The notes under the pieces: generated by a model
Seen by the model: the letters and a program-made list of their open reading frames with translations, nothing else
Database searches by the model: none
Told to the model about the DNA's origin: nothing
Assembly (NCBI RefSeq): GCF_007362775.1
Contig: NZ_CP041692.1
Location: forward strand, 186,001 to 250,000
Direction of reading: 5' to 3'
Length of the DNA: 64,000 nucleotides
Origin: Microlunatus elymi
GTDB lineage: Bacteria; Actinomycetota; Actinomycetes; Propionibacteriales; Propionibacteriaceae
Shown here: piece by piece, positions 33,220 through 40,770 of the stretch
Numbering within the stretch: the stretch's first letter is position 1
Layout: every line of letters starts with the position of its first letter
Program-made: the position numbers and the translations under genes

Positions 33220-34956
33220 GTGCTCATCTCGCTGTTACGCCGATATCTGGCGCCCTACAAGGTCTTCTTGGGCCTGGTAGTGCTGTTCCAGTTGATCGGC
33301 ACACTGGCCAACCTCTATCTACCCAGCCTGAACGCCAAGATCATCGACAACGGCGTGGCCAAGGCCGACATCGACTACATCTGGCGGACCGGCGGAATCA
33401 TGCTGGTGATCAGCCTGGTCCAGGTGCTGTGCACCATCACCGCGGTCTACTTCGGTGCCCGGACCGCGATGGCGTACGGACGCGACGTCCGGTCGGCGCT
33501 CTTCGATCGGGTGCTGACCTTCTCCGCCCGTGAGGTCAACCACTTCGGTGCCCCGTCGTTGATCACTCGCAACACCAACGACGTCAATCAGGTCCAGATG
33601 CTGGTGCTGATGAGCTGCACGATGCTGGTGGCGGCGCCGATCACCATGGTCGGCGGCGTGATCATGGCGCTGCGCGAGAACGCCGGCCTGGCCTGGCTGA
33701 TCGTGGTCGCCGTACCGGTGCTGGCGCTGTCGGTGGGCGCGATCGTGATCCGGCTCGGCCCGCTGTTCCGCAAGATGCAGGAGCGGATCGACGTGGTCAA
33801 CCGGGTACTGCGCGAACAGATCACCGGCATCCGGGTGGTCCGCGCTTTCGTCCGCGAGCCGTACGAGACCGACCGTTTCGCCCAGGCCAACGCAGACCTG
33901 ACCGACATCGCGCTGCGGGTCGGCCGGCTGTTCGCGTTGATGTTCCCGGTCGTGATGTTGATCATGAACCTGTCCAGCGCCGCGGTCATCTGGTTCGGCG
34001 GACACCGGATCGATGCCGGGAACATGCAGATCGGACAGATGACCGCCTTCCTCACCTATCTGATCCAGATCCTGATGTCGGTGATGATGGCGACCTTCCT
34101 GCTGATGATCGCCCCGCGCGCCGCGGTGTCGGCCGAGCGGATCAGCGCGGTGCTGAACACCGAATCCAGTGTTGTGCTGCCGGACCATCCGGTGACCGAG
34201 GTCCCCGAACGGGGTGTGGTGAGGTTCAGCAGCGCCGAATTCACCTACCCGGGCGCGGATTCGCCGGTGCTGCAGGACATCAGCTTCGTGGCCGAGCCCG
34301 GCAAGACGACAGCGGTGATCGGGTCCACCGGCGCCGGCAAGACCACCCTGATCTCGTTGATTCCACGGCTCTTCGACCTGACCGGCGGTTCGGTCACGGT
34401 GGACGGGGTCGAGGTTCGTGATCTTGATGCGGAATTGCTGTGGAGCAAGGTCGGGCTGGTGCCGCAGCGACCGTTCCTGTTCTCCGGAACGGTCGCCAGC
34501 AACCTGCGCTACGGCAATCCGGATGCCACCGACGAGGAGCTGTGGCATGCGCTGCGGGTAGCTCAGGCGGCCGACTTCGTGGCCGAGATGCCCGGCGGCC
34601 TGGACGCGTCCATCTCCCAGGGTGGCACCAACGTGTCCGGCGGTCAGCGGCAACGCTTGTCGATCGCACGGGCCCTGGTCCGGAAGCCGGAGATCTACGT
34701 CTTCGACGATTCCTTCTCCGCCCTGGACGTCACGACGGACGCCAGGCTGCGGGCGGCGCTGCGATCGGAAACCACCGACGCCTGCGTGATCATCGTCGGT
34801 CAGCGGGTCTCCACCATCGCCGATGCGGACCAGATCATCGTCCTCGAGGACGGCCGGATCGTCGGCATCGGAACTCATGATCAACTTCTGGAGACCAGTC
34901 CGACGTACGCCGAGATCGTCGACTCCCAGCTCAGCGCCGAGGAGGCTGCAGCGTGA
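33220..34956 (+). CDS. ABC exporter half-transporter, degenerate-site subunit
   Basis: A 578-residue type IV ABC exporter half: six membrane helices (about 15-310) and a C-terminal ATPase. Walker A is GSTGAGKTT near 367, the signature VSGGQRQRLSIARAL near 472, and Walker B VFDDSFSALD, where the catalytic Glu is replaced by Asp. Together with the next gene, whose signature is VSAGEKQ, this gives one degenerate and one canonical ATP site, as in heterodimeric exporters such as BmrCD or TmrAB. Its stop overlaps the next start (GTGA). GTG at 33220 follows AGAAGGGA. The substrate is probably a drug or lipid. Confidence 0.93.
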   Translation: MLISLLRRYLAPYKVFLGLVVLFQLIGTLANLYLPSLNAKIIDNGVAKADIDYIWRTGGIMLVISLVQVLCTITAVYFGARTAMAYGRDVRSALFDRVLTFSAREVNHFGAPSLITRNTNDVNQVQMLVLMSCTMLVAAPITMVGGVIMALRENAGLAWLIVVAVPVLALSVGAIVIRLGPLFRKMQERIDVVNRVLREQITGIRVVRAFVREPYETDRFAQANADLTDIALRVGRLFALMFPVVMLIMNLSSAAVIWFGGHRIDAGNMQIGQMTAFLTYLIQILMSVMMATFLLMIAPRAAVSAERISAVLNTESSVVLPDHPVTEVPERGVVRFSSAEFTYPGADSPVLQDISFVAEPGKTTAVIGSTGAGKTTLISLIPRLFDLTGGSVTVDGVEVRDLDAELLWSKVGLVPQRPFLFSGTVASNLRYGNPDATDEELWHALRVAQAADFVAEMPGGLDASISQGGTNVSGGQRQRLSIARALVRKPEIYVFDDSFSALDVTTDARLRAALRSETTDACVIIVGQRVSTIADADQIIVLEDGRIVGIGTHDQLLETSPTYAEIVDSQLSAEEAAA

Positions 34957-37040
34957 CCGACAACACTCGTACCGAAGTGACCGAGGACGACTCCGTCAAG
35001 ACCGGCCCGGACGCCTCGACCACCGCAACCGCGCCGGTCAAGGCCAAGTCGAACGAACGCCCCGACTACGCCAAGAACGCCCGCGGCGGCCACGGCCCGG
35101 GCAGCGCTCAGGTGCACGAGAAGGCGATGAACTTCTGGCCGTCGCTGAAACGACTGCTCGGTCACCTGGCGCCCGAACGCGTACGGATCGTCTTCGTCGT
35201 CCTGCTGGCGATCGTCGGCATCGTGATGAGCGTGGTCGGCCCGAAGATCCTGGGTCGGGGCACCGACATTCTCTTCGCCGGCATCGTGGGCCGGCAGTTG
35301 GCCGGCAAGTTTCCGCCCGGCACCACTCAGCAACAGGTGGTGGACGCGCTTCGCGCGGCCGGCCAGAATCAACTCGCCGATCTGGTCTCCGGGCTGAGGG
35401 ATCTGGTGCCCGGTCAAGGCATCGACTTCGGCCATCTGGCCCAGGTGCTCGGTCTGGCAGTCGGGCTGTTCGTCCTCTCCTCGATCGCCTTGGCCATCCA
35501 GGGTCGGATCCTGAACGTGGTCGTCCAGCGGTCGATCTACCGGCTTCGTGGTGAGATCGAGTCCAAGATCAACAAGCTGCCGCTGAGTTACTTCGACCGG
35601 CAGACCCGCGGTGAGTTGCTCAGCCGGGTGACCAACGACATCGACAACATCTCCCAATCACTGCAGCAAACGCTGAGTCAGTTGCTCACCTCGCTGCTGA
35701 CCGTGATCGGTGTGTTGATCATGATGTTCTCGATCTCGCCGCTGTTGTCGGTGATCGCGTTGATCACCATTCCGGTGGCGCTCGGGGTGACCACGATCAT
35801 CGGCAAGCAGTCACAGAAGCGATTCGTGCAGATGTGGCGGAGCACCGGCGAGGTGAACAGCCACGTCGAGGAGGCGTACACCGGCCACGCGCTGGTCAAG
35901 GTGTTCGGCCGCAGGCAGGAGGTCGAGACGGCCTTCAACGAGAAGAACGACGAGCTCTACAAGGCCGGCTTCGGCGCCCAGTTCATCTCCGGCATGATGA
36001 TGCCGATCATGATGTTCGTGGGCAACCTCAACTACGTGGTGATCGCGGTGGTCGGCGGGCTCCGGGTGGCGAACGGCCAGATCAGCCTCGGCGACGTACA
36101 GGCGTTCATCCAGTACAGCCGGCAGTTCACTCAGCCACTGACCCAGTTGGCGTCGATGGCCAACCTGCTGCAGTCCGGTGTGGCCTCGGCCGAACGCGTC
36201 TTCGAGGTCCTGGACGAGGAGGAGCAAACGGCCGAGCTGCAGGGTGCGATGAATCCGACCGAGGGCCGGATCGCCTTCGAGCACGTGGATTTCTCCTACG
36301 ACCCGGAGAAGCCGTTGATCACCGACCTGTCGCTGGTGGCCGAGCCGGGGCAGACGGTGGCGATCGTCGGCCCGACCGGTGCGGGCAAGACCACGCTGGT
36401 GAACTTGATCATGCGGTTCTACGAGTTGAACAAGGGCCGGATCACCTTGGACGGAGTGGACATCTCGACCGTGCCGCGGTCGGATCTGCGATCCAAGATC
36501 GGCATGGTGCTGCAGGACACCTGGCTGTTCCACGGCACCATCCGAGACAACATCGCCTACGGTCGGCCGGACGCGACCGAGGAGGAAATCCTCGCTGCCG
36601 CCGAGGCGACCTACGTGGATCGGTTCGTGCACTCACTTCCGGACGGCTACGACACGGTGATCGACGAGGAGGGCAGCAACGTCTCCGCCGGTGAGAAGCA
36701 GTTGCTCACCATCGCCCGCGCATTCCTCGCCGATCCGGCATTGTTGATCTTGGACGAGGCGACGAGCTCGGTGGACACCCGGACCGAGTTGCTGGTGCAG
36801 CAGGCCATGGCCCGGCTGCGCAGCGACCGGACCAGCTTCGTGATCGCTCACCGGCTCTCCACCATCCGGGACGCCGACGTGATCTTGGTGATGGAGCACG
36901 GCGCGATCGTCGAACAGGGCAACCACGACACCCTGCTGGAAGCTCGCGGCGCCTACTACGAGCTCTACAACAGCCAGTTCAACAACGCACCGGAGGAGAT
37001 GGAAGAGGTTCCCGAGACCGCCGCCATCCCGGCGGGCTAG
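34953..37040 (+). CDS. ABC exporter half-transporter, canonical-Walker-B subunit
   Basis: A 695-residue exporter half that pairs with the preceding gene product. A charged N-terminal extension of about 55 residues precedes six membrane helices (about 68-385), with an extra extracytoplasmic segment near 110-160. The ATPase has Walker A GPTGAGKTT near 472, signature NVSAGEKQLLTIARAF (non-canonical SAGEK), and Walker B LLILDEATSSVD with the catalytic Glu. GTG at 34953 overlaps the upstream stop by 4 bases and follows GAGGAGG. The unit ends at repeat B2, which can fold as a terminator. Confidence 0.93.
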   Translation: MTDNTRTEVTEDDSVKTGPDASTTATAPVKAKSNERPDYAKNARGGHGPGSAQVHEKAMNFWPSLKRLLGHLAPERVRIVFVVLLAIVGIVMSVVGPKILGRGTDILFAGIVGRQLAGKFPPGTTQQQVVDALRAAGQNQLADLVSGLRDLVPGQGIDFGHLAQVLGLAVGLFVLSSIALAIQGRILNVVVQRSIYRLRGEIESKINKLPLSYFDRQTRGELLSRVTNDIDNISQSLQQTLSQLLTSLLTVIGVLIMMFSISPLLSVIALITIPVALGVTTIIGKQSQKRFVQMWRSTGEVNSHVEEAYTGHALVKVFGRRQEVETAFNEKNDELYKAGFGAQFISGMMMPIMMFVGNLNYVVIAVVGGLRVANGQISLGDVQAFIQYSRQFTQPLTQLASMANLLQSGVASAERVFEVLDEEEQTAELQGAMNPTEGRIAFEHVDFSYDPEKPLITDLSLVAEPGQTVAIVGPTGAGKTTLVNLIMRFYELNKGRITLDGVDISTVPRSDLRSKIGMVLQDTWLFHGTIRDNIAYGRPDATEEEILAAAEATYVDRFVHSLPDGYDTVIDEEGSNVSAGEKQLLTIARAFLADPALLILDEATSSVDTRTELLVQQAMARLRSDRTSFVIAHRLSTIRDADVILVMEHGAIVEQGNHDTLLEARGAYYELYNSQFNNAPEEMEEVPETAAIPAG

Positions 37041-37045
37041 TCGCC

Positions 37046-37141
37046 GGGTCCTGAGCCTGTCGAAGGACCGGATACCCAACCACACAAGGGCCCTGAGCTC
37101 ATCGAAGGATTGCATCCCCTTCGACAAGCGCAGGGCCCTTG
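37046..37141. repeat. Palindromic repeat family B, copy 2
   Basis: Right after the ABC operon stop, two hairpins of the family-B type follow each other: CCTGAGCCTGTCGAAGG, and GGGCCCTGAGCTCATCGAAGG facing CCTTCGACAAGCGCAGGGCC. Besides being a dispersed repeat it is well placed to terminate the exporter transcript. The remaining bases to 37200 show nothing else. Confidence 0.85.
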
Positions 37142-37200
37142 TTGCGTCTCTGCCCGGCACACGCTGAGGTCCCTCGCCAACCGCAGGGGCCCGTTGGGGC

Positions 37201-37900
37201 TCAATCCTCGAGCAGGCTCTGGACGGGCCGATCGAGTCGCTCGACCATCGCGGTCACGGCTGTCGTGGCGGCGTCGGCGAACTTGCGATCGGGGTCGCTC
37301 GTCGCCGTCACCAGCGCCGCCGCATGCTCGGCTTCGCCCAGCCGGCTCAACACCGTGATCGCGGCGAGTCGAACCCGGGCCGTGTCATCGCGTACGACGA
37401 GAGTCGCGCACCCTTCGGCTGCCGCTGCCAGGTCGTGTCTGGCGGCGACCTTGGCGCACATCTCTCGAACCCGCCAGTGATCGTCGGCCAGACCGGAGAC
37501 GATCGCCGGCTCGGCCAACGGACTCCACTGATGCAACAGGCTGCGCGCGGCCCAGACCCGTGGCCAGTAAGCCATCCCGCGTTCGGTCCAGGTCTCGGCA
37601 GGCCCCAGGCCGACCAGGCGCCGTCGGCGAGCCAGCGTGGGTCCGGCTCCGGTTCGGTGATCAACTGCTCCATGCCGATCGCACCGGTCAGCACGCCGGC
37701 GCACATGCTGCAAATGCTTCTGGTACCAGCACGGCAACCGCCGCAGCCGCCCGGTCCGACGGCGAGAGCTGATGGCTCCACGGATCCGACAGCGGGCTCA
37801 CCTGCCCGAAGTGCAGTTGGTCCGTTTCATCGTGCCAGGCTGGGAAACGGCGGGTGAAAGGTTGCACCGGTAGCAGGTGCTTCCCGACGTTCCCGCACAC
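37201..37900 (-). pseudogene. Decayed HEAT-repeat-like gene (two frameshifts)
   Basis: Three overlapping minus-strand frames together read like one protein. The N-terminal part (LHFGQVSPLSDPWSHQLSPSD, then AVAVLVPEAFAAC) ends at a stop near 37690. The middle part (VLTGAIGMEQLITEPEPDPR, then WLADGAWSAWG) continues in a second frame to about 37612. The C-terminal part (AETWTERGMAYWPRVWAARS, then HEAT-like helices LADDHWRVREMCAKVAARHD and VRLAAITVLSRLGEAEHAAA) runs in a third frame to the stop at 37201. Each junction can be repaired by a single base, one near a GGGG run. It is either a real pseudogene or two sequencing errors. The last frame alone could still be translated from an internal ATG. 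Confidence 0.6.
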
Positions 37901-37905
37901 GAGAC

Positions 37906-37980
37906 CCTGAGATCAAGGCGCCAGATGCGCAGCACGCCGCCCACGAACCGATTTTGCCCCGCTGGCGCCTGGATCTCAGG
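37906..37980. repeat. Inverted repeat with 19-bp arms
   Basis: Arms CCTGAGATCAAGGCGCCAG (37906-37924) and CTGGCGCCTGGATCTCAGG (37962-37980), one mismatch, followed by TTTT. It lies between the decayed gene and the divergent GNAT gene. Its size resembles the other small palindromic elements, but I see only this copy in the window. Confidence 0.8.
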
Positions 37981-38084
37981 TTTTCCGTTGCCGGGCCTGC
38001 CCAGGATCCGAATCTTGCCGTCCCCGGCGCCGTCCGGCTGCCATCATCAACTCCGCGGGTCGCCGTACAGAAAGGGGAAGGCCG

Positions 38085-38729
38085 ATGACGTTCGTGCTGC
38101 AGGCGCCGGTGCTGGAGGGCCGTCGGGTCCGGCTGGAGCCGCTTGATCATCGACACACCGCGGACCTGGCGGAGGCGGTCGAGCAGGATCGCAGCTCGTA
38201 CGAGTTCACCTGGGTGCCGACGGCCGACGAGGTCGACGTCTACATCGACGCACAGTTGGGCCGCAAGGCGGAAGGCAAGCTGGCGCCCTACGCCCAGATC
38301 GAGGTGAGCAGCGGCAAGGCCGTCGGGTCGACGTCGTACTGGGATCCGCGGTTCTGGCCGGACACCGACCGGCTGTCCGCGATCGAGGTCGGGTTCAGCT
38401 GGCTGGCCGGCCCGGCGCAAGGCACCGGCATCAACACCGAGGCGAAGTTTCTGCTGTTCCGCCACGCCTTCGAGGTCTGGCAGGTCGCCCGGGTCGACCT
38501 GAAGACCGACGCGCGCAACGCCCGATCCCGCGCCGCGATCGCGAGCGTCGGCGGCCGGTTCGAGGGCGTGCTGCGGAAGTACTCGAAATCCTGGGCGCCC
38601 GGAGAGGACGGCCTGCTCCGCGACTCGGCCGTGTTCTCCATCCTCGACACCGAGTGGCCCGACCTCAAACCCCGCCTCGAATCCCGACTTGTCAGTCGGT
38701 ACTTTGGCTATAGCCACACCAGCGGCTGA
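38085..38729 (+). CDS. GNAT-family N-acetyltransferase with repeat-encoded C-terminus
   Basis: A 214-residue RimJ/RimL-like acetyltransferase. It opens [20 protein letters not shown] and carries the acetyl-CoA-binding region [20 protein letters not shown] and the later [20 protein letters not shown], both typical. It transfers an acetyl group to an amino group of a protein or small molecule. AGGGGAAGG precedes the ATG. The native fold should end near DLKPRLESR; the last residues ([13 protein letters not shown]) and the stop codon are supplied by repeat A4, so the element has replaced the original 3' end. Confidence 0.9.
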   Translation: MTFVLQAPVLEGRRVRLEPLDHRHTADLAEAVEQDRSSYEFTWVPTADEVDVYIDAQLGRKAEGKLAPYAQIEVSSGKAVGSTSYWDPRFWPDTDRLSAIEVGFSWLAGPAQGTGINTEAKFLLFRHAFEVWQVARVDLKTDARNARSRAAIASVGGRFEGVLRKYSKSWAPGEDGLLRDSAVFSILDTEWPDLKPRLESRLVSRYFGYSHTSG

Positions 38730-38737
38730 CAAGTCGG
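38684..38737. repeat. Palindromic repeat family A, copy 4
   Basis: A 54-bp element with ends CCGACTTGTCAG and CTGACAAGTCGG and the centre TTTGGCTATAGCCACACC. It overlaps the 3' end of the GNAT gene and lies against the stop of the convergent PLP-enzyme gene at 38738. Its reverse complement aligns well with copy 2. Confidence 0.9.
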
Positions 38738-39868
38738 CTAGGCGAGGCCGGTTTTCAGGCCGGCGCCGCAGAGCGGGGCGACGGTTTCATGATCACGAAG
38801 CAGTCGCCAGCCGAGTTGACCATCGTCGGTTTGTTCGGCGTGCCGGACCGCGGCCCAGCAGGCCGCCGCAGTGGCCTCGACGTAGAGACCACGACCGGCC
38901 AGATCCCGTTGTGCTGCACGGACCTCGTCGTCGTCGACGGTGACGATGTCGCCGTACGACTCGTCGACGGCTCGCAGGATCTGCTCCGCCCGAGCGGGTT
39001 CGGCGATGGCGATTCCCTCGGTGATCGTCTCCGCGCCGTGGGCGTAGCCCGGCGGCAGCTCGGTCAGCCCGGCAGCGCGGGCTCGGGCCAACGGTGCGAC
39101 CGACTCGGCCTGCACCGCCACCAGCCGCGGCCGCTGGTCGGTCAGACCATGATCAACGAGCTCGGCGATCGCCAACGCCACTCCGAGCACCAGCGTCCCG
39201 TTGCCGACCGGCAGCACGACCACCTCGGGCAGCCGGCCGCCAAGGTCCTCCCAGAGTTCGTAACCGTAGGTCTTGGTCCCGTGCAGGAAGTACGGGTTGT
39301 AGACGTGGCTGGCGTAGAAGCTGCCGTCCTCGTCGGCGGCCTGCTGCGCCGCGGTCGCGGTCGCCTCCCGATCGCCGTCGATGATCATCACCTCGGCGCC
39401 GTGGGCGCGCACCTGTTCGATCTTCTTGGCCGAGGTGCTCGCCGGAACGTAGATCCGGGCGGGCAATCCGGCGCGGGCGGCGTAGGCGGCCACTGCAGTG
39501 CCCGCGTTGCCGCTGCTGTCAGCGATCACGCGCGCGGGCCGCAGCCGCCGCGCCGCCTCGAGCAGCATCACCGCACCGCGGTCCTTGAAGGACAGCGTCG
39601 GCATCAGGTAGTCGAGCTTGACACTCAGCCGATCGGTGATCGACACCAGCGGCGTACGGCCCTCGCCGAAGCTGATCTTCGGATCGACCAGCGGCAGCGC
39701 CTCGGCGTAGCGCCACAACGAGTTGACCCGCTGCGGAAGTTGATCATGCTCGACGACGCCGGCGGTGAAGTCGAGATCCCACGGACCTCCGCAATCCGGA
39801 CAGCGCCACGCCAGCTCGGACGCCGCCGAGGTGCGGCCGTCACGGGGGCAGCGGTAGCCCGCGATCAT
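38738..39868 (-). CDS. Threonine-synthase-like PLP-dependent enzyme
   Basis: A 376-residue fold-type II PLP enzyme. A short zinc-ribbon-like start (CPRDG...CPDCGG) precedes the PLP lysine K95 in TLSFKDRGA; SSGNAGTAVAAYAARAG and the phosphate loop PVGNGTL follow. It resembles threonine synthase and related lyases, but the position in a GH3/epimerase operon does not fit threonine synthesis, so the substrate is open. ATG at 39868 is chosen for the GGGAG spaced 5 bases upstream; an ATG 18 bases earlier overlaps the preceding stop. Confidence 0.85.
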   Translation of the reverse strand: MIAGYRCPRDGRTSAASELAWRCPDCGGPWDLDFTAGVVEHDQLPQRVNSLWRYAEALPLVDPKISFGEGRTPLVSITDRLSVKLDYLMPTLSFKDRGAVMLLEAARRLRPARVIADSSGNAGTAVAAYAARAGLPARIYVPASTSAKKIEQVRAHGAEVMIIDGDREATATAAQQAADEDGSFYASHVYNPYFLHGTKTYGYELWEDLGGRLPEVVVLPVGNGTLVLGVALAIAELVDHGLTDQRPRLVAVQAESVAPLARARAAGLTELPPGYAHGAETITEGIAIAEPARAEQILRAVDESYGDIVTVDDDEVRAAQRDLAGRGLYVEATAAACWAAVRHAEQTDDGQLGWRLLRDHETVAPLCGAGLKTGLA

Positions 39869-39882
39869 GGGCTCTCCCGTGA

Positions 39883-40770
39883 TCATGGCAGGGGCCGGAT
39901 CGGCAGTTCGGTGGTGTGTTCGGCCCGAAAGCCCAGCACCGTACGGGATCGGGTCAGGTCGATCGGCACCTCCCGGCCGGCAAAGGTACGCGTGCGCAGC
40001 ACACCCGGCGCGTATCGGTCCAGCAGATCCTCGGTCGCGTACGGCGCACCCGTCACGTCGGCGGCCACCAGCACCGGTTGTACCCCGGGAGCGCTGCACA
40101 GCAAGGACTTCTCCACCGCGACCGCGGCGTCCCGCACGTCCAGGTGCGACCACGCCTCGACCACCGCGTGCGCCGGATCCCGGCTGAGCCAGCCGACGTG
40201 TTCGGCGATTCCCTCCGCCGGCGCGGTGTACGGGAACCGCAGCGCGACGATGTCCGTCCCCCAATGCCGGTGCACCATCCGGGCACTGATCTCGTCCACG
40301 TACTTGCTCAGCGCATACGCGTCGTCCAGATCCGACGGCAGCTGCTCGTCGATCGGGAAGTAGGCCGGCACCACCTCGTGCGAGTTGTACGGAAGCCCGC
40401 TGTGGTTGATGCTGCTGGCGATCACCGCCCGCCGGATGCCACGCTCGGCAGCCTGGGTGAGCACGTTGAAGGTGGCGTCGGTGTTGGTCCGGAACACGGT
40501 GTACGGCGTGTTGTTCAGCGGATGCGGGATCGCGCCGAGATGGACCACCAGCTCGACCCCGTCCAATGCGTCGGCAACCGTGTCCACGTCGCAGGCGTCG
40601 CCGATCAACCGCCGACTCAGCGGCGGCGGTTCATGATCACCGTTGGGCGACAGCGACAGCCCGGTGATGACCGCGTCCAGACCGGACAGCCGGGTGCAGA
40701 CGGCTCGACCGATGGTGCCCTCGGCACCGGTGACCAGGATCCGCCTGCCCGCCAACGGATGTGCGGTCAC
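39883..40770 (-). CDS. NAD-dependent epimerase/dehydratase (uronate-dehydrogenase-like SDR)
   Basis: A 295-residue extended SDR. The Rossmann motif is VTGAEGTIG, with Ser in IASSINHSG and the YxxxK pair in YALSKYVDE. The layout recalls uronate dehydrogenases and sugar epimerases. Its GTG start shares bases with the stop of the GH3 gene (GTGA), so the two are translationally coupled. A role in oxidising or epimerising a sugar released by the GH3 enzyme is a reasonable inference. Confidence 0.87.
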   Translation of the reverse strand: MTAHPLAGRRILVTGAEGTIGRAVCTRLSGLDAVITGLSLSPNGDHEPPPLSRRLIGDACDVDTVADALDGVELVVHLGAIPHPLNNTPYTVFRTNTDATFNVLTQAAERGIRRAVIASSINHSGLPYNSHEVVPAYFPIDEQLPSDLDDAYALSKYVDEISARMVHRHWGTDIVALRFPYTAPAEGIAEHVGWLSRDPAHAVVEAWSHLDVRDAAVAVEKSLLCSAPGVQPVLVAADVTGAPYATEDLLDRYAPGVLRTRTFAGREVPIDLTRSRTVLGFRAEHTTELPIRPLP

